From: Devosia sp. Root413D1
Lineage (GTDB): Bacteria; Pseudomonadota; Alphaproteobacteria; Rhizobiales; Devosiaceae
DNA length: 64,000 bases
Reading direction: 5' to 3'
Assembly (NCBI RefSeq): GCF_001425235.1
Contig: NZ_LMEA01000009.1
Location: forward strand, 222,718-286,717
Below the pieces are notes generated by a model that saw nothing but the letters and a program-made list of their open reading frames with translations, made no database searches and was not told where the DNA came from. Shown piece by piece: positions 1-8,899 of the stretch. The stretch's first letter is position 1. Each line of letters begins with the position of its first letter. The translations under genes and the position numbers were made by a program.

Positions 1-3000
1 TGCGCCAGGAGCCTCAGCCGCAAGTCCACCCGAGCCCAGGTGGTGCCGTCGGCGAATACGATCTGCTCGACGCCTCTATCGAAGTAATCGTCCAGGTTTT
101 CGTTAAGAAGGATCGAACCACCATCTCCGGCGCCTGGGGCACTCTCGCCGATCAGCAGCGTGACGTTGTTTCCGTTTCGGACAAGGGCGACATCGTCTGG
201 ATTGATATCGGTGAGGACGACTTTGTCGGCGGCGCCTTGATTGGTCCCTTCGGTGGTCGAGTCATGGCCGTCGCCGCGGGAATAGACGTAGGTGTCGTTG
301 CCCTCACCACCGCGCAACGTGTCATTGCCACTGCCGCCGGCCAGCATGTCCTGGCCGGTTCCGGCGTCGATCACGTCATTACCAGACCAGCCATTGATAC
401 CGCTGGCAATGTTCGGGCCGGTGAGGACATCGTCCGCCGCCGTTCCATCAACCCAGACCCTGGCCAACTGTTCGAACTCCGCCGCCAGCATAACCTGGCC
501 ATCGGCGAACACGATCTGTTCGATTGCTTCAAAGGCGTAAGAGCTCAGCTGATCGTCGAGGAGCAACCACTCTCCGGTATCGACGACCTCGATCATTAGG
601 TCCATGTCGAAGCCAGGCTCGATCATGCGGACGAACCGCACGTCCTCCGCCGTCAGGTTTGTCAGGACGAGCCGATCGACGTCGGTGGTGTTGTTGGGGT
701 CGGCATCGCCTTCTTCGTCAGTGACATCATTGCCCATGCCGGTGCCCCAGACATAGGTGTCGTTGCCCTCGCGCCCCACCAGAACATCGTCCCCCTTGGT
801 TCCCTGAAGCGTGTCGTTACCCGAGGGGTCGGCAACATAGACTGCATGGTCTGCCATCAGGGCGTCCGGTACCAGCTCATCGCCCGGGCCATCGGTGACG
901 TAGTAGCCGTCCTCAGCAACAAGTCGGGCAGCCATCTGCTGCGCGATCCCGGCAGCAACTCCGATGCTGACATAGCCATGAACAATGGCCTGTTCGTAGG
1001 CGCCGAGGTCACTCGCCTCGTGGCGCATGATGCGCAACAAAGTGCCGGCCTGAGCAAGGGTGAGTCCCGTCTCGCTCGCCGCATCGGCCAGGATTTCTCC
1101 GACCCAATCATAGGAGCCGGCATCGTCGCCGACGGATGGGAGCATGTTGAGCGGGTGCCCCGCGATGGCCGCTTCGTACGTTGCCGCCGACGTGGCTGTC
1201 AGTTGCGCGTGCGATATCGTCGATTGCGCGAGGAACTGGGCCGCCATGGCCTCGATGATCTTCGAAGCTTCCCAGTCGAGCATCAGCGCCGCGACAGGCC
1301 CAGGGTTGGCAAGATAGGCGTAGTCGTCCTGCTGATACTGCCGGCCTAAGATCGCTTCGAGAAACGCAACTTTACGCGCGTCCATTGCAGGACCACGGCT
1401 ATCCGGTTCGACGTTGGCGACGCCTGCCCAAGCGTAGACGAAGGCCTCGAACCCTGCGAGAAGACCACCAATGTCTCCCGACGCGGCCTGAGCCAAGAGC
1501 GCCGTAAACTGCGCCTTGAGTGCCGGTTGGGCGCTGAGGGCAATGAGCGTAGACGGGAGCTGTCCTGCGCCCTGGATCACCGGCAGCTTGAACACATCGG
1601 GATCGAACTGGAACCCATCGGGCACCACAGCCCTGGTCCGGATCGGATCGATTTCGAAGAATACGTCCGACACGGTTCCCGTAGAGCCGTCAGTCCGCGT
1701 GAAGCCGGATTGCCAGAGAATGCCGTGCCCGGCTACCTGCTGGTTCGTGGCGGTCGCTGACAGCGAGATCGAAGCGACGCCGAGTTCGGCCAGCGTCTTC
1801 AACTCGCCGGATTGACTCACTCCATCGCCATTTGCGTCTCGCCACAGCAATAGCTCAGCAAATGTGCTGTCCTGCGCGTCGATGATGCCGTCGTCATTGC
1901 TGTCATGCTCTGCGAGCGCCAGGAAGCCGTGGGCGAAGCCGGTCTGGTCGCCAAACAGCTCCGAGCCGTTGTCGATGCGTCCGTCGCCATCGAGATCAAT
2001 CGCCAGCAATGCATCGTCGGCGGCAACCCAACCGGCAAGTTCCGTAACACCATCCGCATCGAGGTCAAAAAAGGTCCCCGAGTTCTGCAGCGCGACAAGC
2101 TCGACGCCGTCACCGTCAAGGTCGAGAACCAGGGGGGAGAGCGGCGGCAGATCGAAGAACTCGGTGAGGAGTTTTCCGAGATCACTGTCCCGCCAGTCGG
2201 CATGCAGCTTTCCGATCAGTTCGATCCCGTTGGTGAGGGCATCGTAGACACCATAGGCCGCCCAGCCGGCGGCGACGACGGAGGCGGCCAACACACCGAT
2301 TTCCGCGGCGGCGGCGACGCTGAGGGCTACTACCGCAGCACTTATTACTGCCGAAGCCCCATATGTCAGTATGTTCTGCCTGAAACTGGACCAATCGTTT
2401 GTATCGAGACCGATCTTGATGGATTCATAGCTTGCATTCAGGAATTCGACGACGTCGCCAATGGCCCCGCCACCGATACCGGCAAGTATGCTCCCCATGC
2501 TGGTCGCCATGGCGCCGACGGTGGAACTCCCAAGCCCATCCAGCGAAGCGGGCAAGCGGGCCCCGAAGTCACCAGCCACCCGGTCACCGAGCCGATCCAT
2601 CGAAGACATCATCCGATCGAAAACGTCGACCGGGACCGAGGCGTTCTGATCACCGACGAACTTTGTGACAAGAAGCGCGAACTCCGACTTCGCACTGGGC
2701 TGGATCGAGCCCATGTTCTTTTGAATGTCGATGGTCGCGGCGACGCCGACGGCTGAGACGTGGCTGGGTCCCTTAGAAACGCTGGCCCCTAGATCGGCAA
2801 CATGGTTGTGGTACTGCGCCTCGGTCAAGTGCCCCGCGTCGTACGCCTTCTCAATCTGGTCCCTGATATTCTCGTAGCGCTCCTCGTCATTGCTCAGGCC
2901 ATTGGCATCGGTAATCGTTGGATCGAAATCAGCGGTACGCTGGCTTAGTTCGGCCGGGCTGGGATCGTAGTCAACCCAAGTGCTGCCTAACGCCGCCGAC

Positions 3001-3395
3001 CTGCTCTCAACGCCGAGGTTGGCGAAGCGCCCCTCCGATACATCGGTGAGAAACGCGTGGAGCTTCGTGAAGGCGGCCTGCCTGTCGGCAGGATCAGCGA
3101 GCATTATCGCTTCAAGTTGAGCCAGGGCAAAATCGTTGTAGCCCTTGTGACTAAGGCCAGTCTCTCGCCCGGGGTGGACCGAGCCCCCGAAGCCAGCGTC
3201 AAGGTAAAAACTGCTGCCGCTATTTATCGATTGGCGGGCAATGGCTGCCGTTTCCGAACTGGCAAATAAGGCGATCTTGTTGCCTTTCGCTTGCTGGAAG
3301 AAGCCAGCTGCCTCCAGGGCTTGCCCCACCAGTACGTCATCGTAAGCTTTCTCGGGGATGATATGATGAACATGGAACTGCCAAAGGTAATCCAC
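1..3395 (-). CDS. AHH-nuclease / RTX calcium-binding secreted toxin (3' part cut by window edge)
   Basis: An open frame runs off the left edge; about 1131 residues are visible. The N-terminus carries an AHH (HNH/Endo VII) nuclease pattern: HVHHIIPE at residues 8-15, then GNKIALF (38-44), VHPG (73-76) and SHKGYN (82-87). Residues about 350-388 hold long Ala/Val/Gly-rich hydrophobic stretches. Near residue 423 the LDLDGDG motif opens an RTX-associated Asp-rich domain. RTX nonapeptides (GNDTLQG, GDDVLVG, GNDTYVW) lie near 859-885 and again near 999-1032, followed by haemolysin-related domains ending in FADGTTW. This is the layout of a type I-secreted RTX protein carrying a nuclease. The start is uncertain: GTG at 3395 has GGGG 9 nt upstream, and TTG at 3416 directly follows the immunity stop codon. 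The immunity gene upstream is in the same frame. Nuclease activity is inferred. Confidence 0.8.
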   Translation of the reverse strand, partial: MDYLWQFHVHHIIPEKAYDDVLVGQALEAAGFFQQAKGNKIALFASSETAAIARQSINSGSSFYLDAGFGGSVHPGRETGLSHKGYNDFALAQLEAIMLADPADRQAAFTKLHAFLTDVSEGRFANLGVESRSAALGSTWVDYDPSPAELSQRTADFDPTITDANGLSNDEERYENIRDQIEKAYDAGHLTEAQYHNHVADLGASVSKGPSHVSAVGVAATIDIQKNMGSIQPSAKSEFALLVTKFVGDQNASVPVDVFDRMMSSMDRLGDRVAGDFGARLPASLDGLGSSTVGAMATSMGSILAGIGGGAIGDVVEFLNASYESIKIGLDTNDWSSFRQNILTYGASAVISAAVVALSVAAAAEIGVLAASVVAAGWAAYGVYDALTNGIELIGKLHADWRDSDLGKLLTEFFDLPPLSPLVLDLDGDGVELVALQNSGTFFDLDADGVTELAGWVAADDALLAIDLDGDGRIDNGSELFGDQTGFAHGFLALAEHDSNDDGIIDAQDSTFAELLLWRDANGDGVSQSGELKTLAELGVASISLSATATNQQVAGHGILWQSGFTRTDGSTGTVSDVFFEIDPIRTRAVVPDGFQFDPDVFKLPVIQGAGQLPSTLIALSAQPALKAQFTALLAQAASGDIGGLLAGFEAFVYAWAGVANVEPDSRGPAMDARKVAFLEAILGRQYQQDDYAYLANPGPVAALMLDWEASKIIEAMAAQFLAQSTISHAQLTATSAATYEAAIAGHPLNMLPSVGDDAGSYDWVGEILADAASETGLTLAQAGTLLRIMRHEASDLGAYEQAIVHGYVSIGVAAGIAQQMAARLVAEDGYYVTDGPGDELVPDALMADHAVYVADPSGNDTLQGTKGDDVLVGREGNDTYVWGTGMGNDVTDEEGDADPNNTTDVDRLVLTNLTAEDVRFVRMIEPGFDMDLMIEVVDTGEWLLLDDQLSSYAFEAIEQIVFADGQVMLAAEFEQLARVWVDGTAADDVLTGPNIASGINGWSGNDVIDAGTGQDMLAGGSGNDTLRGGEGNDTYVYSRGDGHDSTTEGTNQGAADKVVLTDINPDDVALVRNGNNVTLLIGESAPGAGDGGSILLNENLDDYFDRGVEQIVFADGTTWARVDLRLRLLA

Positions 3396-3416
3396 TTCCG
3401 TATCCCCAAAAATCAA

Positions 3417-4094
3417 TCAGCTTGGTGTCAAAACCCGGCAGCGAAATAGCGGCAAGTGACTCGCCACCTTTGCGGCGCGAAGCGTCTGCGCCAGCCGGTC
3501 AGAGCAGAAAAAATGACTGCGGAATGTGTCGTCGATCCAAAGATCGGGGCCGTTCAGCGCTGCCGGGATGACTGTGACATCGTCATCCTGCGCCTCCGCT
3601 TCGATAGTTGCGACATAGGTAGTCGCAGGGTTGGGTATCCGTTCGAAGCGGGCCGAATGTTCCGGCGAGAAGTACCGGTGCACCTCTGCTATGTTAAGGA
3701 AATAGTAGCGTCCCGGAAAAGCCTCTCTGCGATTGGAGTGCAGCAACTCCACTGGATAGAGCCGCGTTTGCCCAAGGTCAAAGCCGCTCAGAACCTCGGC
3801 AAACTCTTCGGACACGGTAAGAAACCCCGCAGCACTGAAAAGGTGCGGCAGCTTGTTTCTGTCCTGTGCCGCGCGCTGAGGTCGGATCCACATCGTCGAA
3901 GGCAGTTGACCACCTTCGACGGCCACCCCTTGCCTGAATGCCTGGATAAGTGAGGCCACGGCGGGCAAATTTGTTTCGATTAGGTCGCACGTAAATCCAA
4001 ACAGCAATTCGCTCTTAATATGCGATACGCTAAGCCAAACGCATGCTTCGGACGGGACGTTGTCTTTGGCGTTGTCTTCCACGTTGCTCAACAC
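3417..4094 (-). CDS. Imm11-family (DUF1629) immunity protein
   Basis: 225 residues. The C-terminal signature PDLWIDDTF...FFCSDRL...LRAAKV is typical of the Imm11/DUF1629 immunity family, which is often encoded beside AHH-domain nucleases. The stop codon lies about 20 nt upstream of the likely GTG start of the AHH-RTX gene, so the two probably form one operon, with immunity first, which is the less usual order. It presumably protects the producer by binding the AHH nuclease domain. A diverged, broken copy lies just upstream. No signal peptide is seen, so the protein should be cytoplasmic. Confidence 0.75.
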   Translation of the reverse strand: MLSNVEDNAKDNVPSEACVWLSVSHIKSELLFGFTCDLIETNLPAVASLIQAFRQGVAVEGGQLPSTMWIRPQRAAQDRNKLPHLFSAAGFLTVSEEFAEVLSGFDLGQTRLYPVELLHSNRREAFPGRYYFLNIAEVHRYFSPEHSARFERIPNPATTYVATIEAEAQDDDVTVIPAALNGPDLWIDDTFRSHFFCSDRLAQTLRAAKVASHLPLFRCRVLTPS

Positions 4095-4394
4095 TGCTCA
4101 AATCGAGAGGCGACTATCGTCACCTAATCTTCCCCGCGAACGCCGGTGTTCCGCCAATCGACGATCGCTCTCATTGGATCATACTTCGAGGCACTCGCAA
4201 ATTTCCAACCCGCAACAGCATCGCCTCATTTACCCAGCGCAGTTTGATGTATGCAGAAATAACGTGATCGAATTTCGTTTGTGTAGATCGTCGATAAGCT
4301 TCATGAGGCTGACATGCCGAAGCCAATCGGTCAACACTCAAACACATGTCCCGGGTGGGTGGCGAAGGTGCATTTCTCCATATTCAGTGTTCCG
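4095..4394. other. Intergenic region upstream of the immunity-toxin genes
   Basis: About 300 bases between the intact immunity gene and the broken copy. It is more AT-rich than the rest of the window and contains no convincing coding frame on either strand. It should hold the promoter of the immunity-toxin operon, but no clear -35/-10 pair was recognised. Confidence 0.4.
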
Positions 4395-5022
4395 TCAAAA
4401 CCCAGCAACGAACCTGCTCGCAATCTTTGCGGCGCGAAGCGCCTGCGTCAGCCGGTCGGAGCAGAAAAAATGCCTGAGCAGCGTGTCATCGATCCACAGA
4501 TCTGGATCGCTCAGCGCCGCCGGGACAACTGTAACATCGTCATCCGGCAGCTCGTTTCCGACACTCCCGATATAGGAGGTCGCCGAGTTCGGCATTGCTT
4601 CGAAGCGCGTCGAGAACTCGGGCGAGAAGTACCGCCGCACCTCGGCAATACTGAGAAAATAGTACCGCCCCGGAATAGCTCTCGGCGATTGGAATGCAGC
4701 AGCTCCACAAGGCGGAGCCGGGTTTGCCCTAGCTCAAAGCCACTCAGTACCTCGGCAAACGCTTCAGATACCGTGAGCAACCCCGCAGCACTGAAAAGGT
4801 GCGGCAGCTTGCGTCGATCGTGCACGGCGCGTTGCGGGCGGATCCACATCACCGAAGGCAGTTCTCCACCGCTATCGCACCCCCTCGAGTGAACGCTTCA
4901 AGGCGCGCGACCGTGGTCGCTGAATCTTTCTGGAAGAGATCGCAGGCAAATCCGAACAACAGCTCGCTCTTAACATGCGAAATGCTAAGCCACACGCACG
5001 CGTCTGCGGGAGGGGTGTTCAT
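4395..5022 (-). pseudogene. Second Imm11-family immunity gene, broken by two single-base frameshifts
   Basis: The region reads as a homologue of the 3417-4094 gene in three successive frames. The ATG at 5022 gives an N-terminus matching ACVWLSISHVKSELLFGF, but the frame runs to a stop just after position 4862. The next frame continues MWIRPQR...VELLHSNRRE to about 4680. The last frame gives GRYYFLSIAEVRRYFSPE...DLWIDDTLL...FFCSDRL and stops at 4395. Each junction is restored by adding one base (near 4862, and near 4679 where GAGCT replaces GAGGCT of the intact copy). Alignment to the paralogue therefore indicates two one-base deletions. Sequencing error is the alternative. Confidence 0.75.
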
Positions 5023-5094
5023 TTGGGCTGCTTCTGTTCACGACCGGATCTGGAGTGCTGCGGCTCTACGAGGGCGCTCGTGACGGTTCGTCCG

Positions 5095-6288
5095 CTAGGC
5101 GTCGTCGCGCACCAGCTCGGTGCTTTGGCTCGATCCTGGCCGCTTGACGTTAGCGGCACGCCAGGCTCGCCACCGATCGAGCGCTGACTGCGACCTGAGC
5201 CGTATTTCGTCGACCAATATGGCGAGCCTGCCCTTCAGCGTCGCCGGCCCCATCACCGAGGTCAGGGTCAGCGTCTGGGTGGCAAAGCGGACCTTGAACG
5301 GCTCCTCACCACAGAGGAAATCCACCATCTCGAGTCCCTGGTCGATCGACCACTGAACATAATCCATCAGCAGCACCATCCCGGGCGAACCGCGCTCGAA
5401 GCTCGGATCGTAGCTGGTGAGAAACGCCATCAGGGTGCCGCGCTGCACGAAATTGACCGAAATGGCGACGGTGGTCCCCGCGCATTCGATGACGAAAATC
5501 CTGAGCGCGCCGGCCTTCGCCAGCACCTCGACCAATGCCGGCAGCGCCGGAGCGCCAGCGTCGAACAGCGGCGCAACGCGGCCGTTCCCCGCCAGCCACT
5601 GCCGCTTCAGTTCGCCGAGCCGCGCCAGCACCGGGCCCGCGGGCTCGTCGAGCGGCAGCAGGCGGAACACCACCTTGCCACTCTCCTCCAGTGCCTTGCG
5701 CCCGCGCCGGTAGTTCTGCCGGGTTTTCTTCGACTGCGCCTCGAACCACTGGGCCCCCGTCGCCCAGTCCCCCGCGACCTGCGAGCAGATTTCGGTGCGG
5801 CGATTGGCGGGTAGGCTCAGGCCACCGGGTGCATCGAGCAGGGCGCGGAACTTCGCGTCCGGCCGCAGCCGGTTGAGGAAGTAGAGGTCGAACCCGCCGG
5901 CAGCGACCACCTGCCGCCACAGCTGGCTGAGCGCGGCGGGCGGGCAGCGCGGGTGGATCAGCACATCGGCATAGTCGCTGCAGTCATTGGCCGCCCATTC
6001 GAGGAATCTGAGGCCTTTGCGGCGCTGGATGGCCAGCGGCAGGATAGCCATCAGCTCGTCGCCGCGCCAGATCAGCCCGATCCGCAGCTGTCGGCCGTCC
6101 CGGTTCGGCACGGTCCTCCACCAGGCCGCAACCCAGTCGTGGCTCTGAAAGATCAGTCCATCGCCGCGCCGCCACAGGGCGTTCCAGGCAGCGCCGATTT
6201 CGGCCAGGCGGGCATCGCTCTCGACAATCTCGAGGCGATAGTCCTCGAAACGATCATCGAGGCGCACCATGGGAGCATGGACGTTCAT
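5095..6288 (-). CDS. BioF2/CelD-like GNAT acyltransferase (Acetyltransf_6)
   Basis: 397 residues, cytoplasmic, no signal peptide. It resembles the GNAT-fold family found in exopolysaccharide clusters (CelD/BcsL, FemAB-like): an N-terminal half containing FQSHDWVAAWW (47-57) and a central KKTRQNYRRGRK segment (187-198) that begins the acetyltransferase domain, which ends near CGEEPFKVRFA. It probably acylates a surface polysaccharide or lipid precursor. The ATG overlaps the stop of the upstream hydroxylase gene by 4 bases (ATGA), so the two are translationally coupled. The substrate cannot be told from the sequence. Confidence 0.75.
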   Translation of the reverse strand: MNVHAPMVRLDDRFEDYRLEIVESDARLAEIGAAWNALWRRGDGLIFQSHDWVAAWWRTVPNRDGRQLRIGLIWRGDELMAILPLAIQRRKGLRFLEWAANDCSDYADVLIHPRCPPAALSQLWRQVVAAGGFDLYFLNRLRPDAKFRALLDAPGGLSLPANRRTEICSQVAGDWATGAQWFEAQSKKTRQNYRRGRKALEESGKVVFRLLPLDEPAGPVLARLGELKRQWLAGNGRVAPLFDAGAPALPALVEVLAKAGALRIFVIECAGTTVAISVNFVQRGTLMAFLTSYDPSFERGSPGMVLLMDYVQWSIDQGLEMVDFLCGEEPFKVRFATQTLTLTSVMGPATLKGRLAILVDEIRLRSQSALDRWRAWRAANVKRPGSSQSTELVRDDA

Positions 6289-7295
6289 GGCTGTGTGGGT
6301 TCCGAAGGGGGCGGAGTGATCGGTGCGGGGCGCCGGCCGAACCAGCGCGCGACATGGCCGGCCATCTTCTTGAGCGGCAGCAGATAGAGCCCGAACAACG
6401 ACTGGTAGTCGTCCTTGTCGCGATCGAGCAGCCCGAACTTCATCTCTTCGTCGGGGTCGGGAACATAGGCCGTGCCGAACATCCGATCCCAGATCGACAG
6501 CAGGAGGCCGAAATTCTTGTCGTAGTGACGCGGGTCGGCGCTGTGGTGCAACTGATGCCAGTGCGGCGACAGGATGTAGTTATCGAGCGGCCCGAACGAG
6601 ATTTTGTAGTGGGTGTGCCGGACGAAATCCATCATCAGCAGGTTGCGCATAGCATAGACATTGATGCCGAACACGGTGAGCTCGACCGGATCGAGCGCAA
6701 TAATGCTCCACACCCCGAAACAGATGCCGGGAATGAGCCCATCCCACACCCGGTTCATCAGGTCGTCGAGCGGATGGACGCGGTCCTTGGTAATGCCCAC
6801 CAGCACTTCGGCCGAGTGGTGCACCTTGTGCAGCTCCCACAGGAACGGCACCTTGTGCTGCGCGACGTGGTACAAATAGTACGAGATGTCGTAGGCGATC
6901 AGCATCGAGCCGGTGAACAGCACCAGCACCCACCAGGGTGTCGGGCCCTCGAGCAGGGGGCCGTGGATCTGGAAGATCCAGCTGATCAGCTGGTTGGTAC
7001 CGTAGCCGACCAGCGCGATGAAGACGATGCCGGTGGGGATCAGCAGCAGCGGCATCAGCAGGCGCTTGGTGATGTAGAACAGCAGGTCAGCGCGCGCCGA
7101 GGGATGCATGATCACCTCCTTGGGCAGCGCGAAGCTGAAGAAATCGCCGAACGATTTGTCCTCTACCGTCCGCCAATAGGCGACGAGGGCGCTGACGAAG
7201 GCCGTCGCGAACAGGATGAGCAGCGTGATGCCGTTCTCGCCGCTTACGGCGTTGACGAGCTTGGTGGTTACCAAATCGACGATGTCAGAAATCAT
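6285..7295 (-). CDS. Sterol desaturase / fatty acid hydroxylase superfamily membrane protein
   Basis: 336 residues with several membrane segments (about 23-40, 78-108, 120-140 and 190-215). The di-iron histidine clusters are complete: H143-V-A-Q-H147, H156-K-V-H-H160, H227-T-H229 and HWHQLHH (245-251). Family members hydroxylate or desaturate lipid acyl chains or sterol-like molecules at the inner membrane. The gene is coupled to the downstream acyltransferase through a 4-base overlap and follows a polysaccharide polymerase-like gene, which suggests modification of an envelope glycolipid. The exact substrate is unknown. Confidence 0.85.
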   Translation of the reverse strand: MISDIVDLVTTKLVNAVSGENGITLLILFATAFVSALVAYWRTVEDKSFGDFFSFALPKEVIMHPSARADLLFYITKRLLMPLLLIPTGIVFIALVGYGTNQLISWIFQIHGPLLEGPTPWWVLVLFTGSMLIAYDISYYLYHVAQHKVPFLWELHKVHHSAEVLVGITKDRVHPLDDLMNRVWDGLIPGICFGVWSIIALDPVELTVFGINVYAMRNLLMMDFVRHTHYKISFGPLDNYILSPHWHQLHHSADPRHYDKNFGLLLSIWDRMFGTAYVPDPDEEMKFGLLDRDKDDYQSLFGLYLLPLKKMAGHVARWFGRRPAPITPPPSEPTQP

Positions 7296-7397
7296 CGCGG
7301 CCTCGAGAGGATCCAGATACTGGGGCCAAGATGCCAGAGCGGGGCCGCGGATGCCTGCTCCTACTCGAATCGTCCTTAATATGGGGCGGCCCCGCAG

Positions 7398-8675
7398 CTA
7401 AGCCTGGACAGGCTTTTCCGGCGCGGCCTTGATGCCGTTGGCATTGTAGGCGAGCACCAGGACGATCATCATCATGACGATCGGGGTCTTGGACGAAAAT
7501 GTGTTGTTGGAAAGCGCCGCCAGCAGCGTCGCCGCCACGCCGATCCAGGCGGCGAGCGGGGCATGGCGCAACATGCGCAGCAGCATCCAGATCACCAGCC
7601 AGGCAAACAGCAGCGCCACCGGCAGGCCGAACAGCAGCACGATGACGACCTGAGCGCTCTCGATCGTCGGCATATGGAGCTTTTCGGTGACGATCCTGAT
7701 GAGCTCCTTGCCGTCCATGCCGAACATGACCTGCTCGAAGCTCACATATTTGAACACGTCATAGATGCTCACCCGAACGAAGAAGTTCTCGTCGAACAGG
7801 GTGCTGGTGAAGCGGCTGAGCAGGCCCGCCGAAAGCAGGATGCCGGTCAGCACCGCACCACCCGCAGCTGCAGCGAGCAAGACGAACAGCTTGGCCTGCC
7901 GCTGGTGGCGTTGGGACAGACGGGGCCACGGCACCACAATGATGAGGGCGAAGATCTCGACGACGGTCACCAGCAGCGCCATGCGCGCGCCGGAGGCCGC
8001 GGCTCCGATAAACAGCACGATGATGCAGGCGACACGGATCCAGACGCGCCAATTGGTCAGCGCCACGAAACCCACGGCAATGGCGCAGGTGGTGCCGAGC
8101 GCCAGCGGGTGCTCGGAGAGACCGACTGGCCGGAACCCCAGCTCCACGGCATCGTAAGGCATGATCCGCTGCTGCGTCAGCGCCTCGAGGGTCCCGAGGG
8201 CGGCGCTGAGGATGAGCAGGCCCAGGGTGACGTCGCCGAGCAGCCGGCGCGACGTCGGGTTCAGCGCCAGCATGATCAAGCCAGCCCCGCCGGTCACCAG
8301 ATAGGTATCGATCAGGACGACTGACGAGCCTGCCCGCCCGGTAACGAACATGAACAGCACCAGCAGCAGCATCAGCCCGCTGTAGCGCACCAGGGCCCGA
8401 AACTTGCCGATCTCGTCGCCGCGCAGCAGGAACGGCCGGCTGAACAGCACGACCGGCAGCAGGAACAGCACGGCATAGGTGCCGAAATGCAGCTTCTCGT
8501 AAAACGGCCCGGCTTCCGTGGTGTAGGCGACGACCCGGTTCATCAGCTGCGACGACACGGCGAAGCGGGCGATGAATGCCGCGGCGACGCAGAAGAAGAA
8601 CAGCAGCGACACCGCGTTCTGCTGGCGCGCGGCATCTGTCGGCGATCTGTCAAACCCGGCCGACGTAGAACTCAT
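7398..8675 (-). CDS. VpsF-like polysaccharide polymerase / O-antigen ligase-type membrane protein
   Basis: 425 residues with about ten hydrophobic helices and a larger periplasmic-type loop in the C-terminal half (around FDENFFVRVSIYDVFKYV). This is the layout of Wzy/WaaL-type glycan polymerases and of the VpsF-named rhizobial family. It precedes the hydroxylase and acyltransferase genes on the same strand with a 102-base gap and likely heads this three-gene group. It would act in the inner membrane on undecaprenyl-linked glycan. VpsF versus generic O-antigen ligase is a judgement from topology, not from a decisive motif. Confidence 0.65.
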   Translation of the reverse strand: MSSTSAGFDRSPTDAARQQNAVSLLFFFCVAAAFIARFAVSSQLMNRVVAYTTEAGPFYEKLHFGTYAVLFLLPVVLFSRPFLLRGDEIGKFRALVRYSGLMLLLVLFMFVTGRAGSSVVLIDTYLVTGGAGLIMLALNPTSRRLLGDVTLGLLILSAALGTLEALTQQRIMPYDAVELGFRPVGLSEHPLALGTTCAIAVGFVALTNWRVWIRVACIIVLFIGAAASGARMALLVTVVEIFALIIVVPWPRLSQRHQRQAKLFVLLAAAAGGAVLTGILLSAGLLSRFTSTLFDENFFVRVSIYDVFKYVSFEQVMFGMDGKELIRIVTEKLHMPTIESAQVVIVLLFGLPVALLFAWLVIWMLLRMLRHAPLAAWIGVAATLLAALSNNTFSSKTPIVMMMIVLVLAYNANGIKAAPEKPVQA

Positions 8676-8899
8676 TGGGGCATCCGGCTGGATCAGGTGC
8701 AGCCGCCGGGCACATTGGCGACGATGCCAAGGCTAGTTCAGCTTCGGAAATGCGGCGTTAAGATCGGTCGTATCGCTGTATGCATCGGCGCGCGCTCGTG
8801 AGCGGCCGCCTCTGCCGGCAGGTGATTGTCGGATTTTTCCAATCCCCTCGCGGCGCCTCCCCGTAGCCTTATCCCATCAGACAAGCGTGGAGATGAGAG

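Noticed and set aside
237-2756. Plus-strand frames in the RTX region
   Set aside because: Low-complexity shadows of the minus-strand RTX gene, which alone shows Ca-binding repeats.
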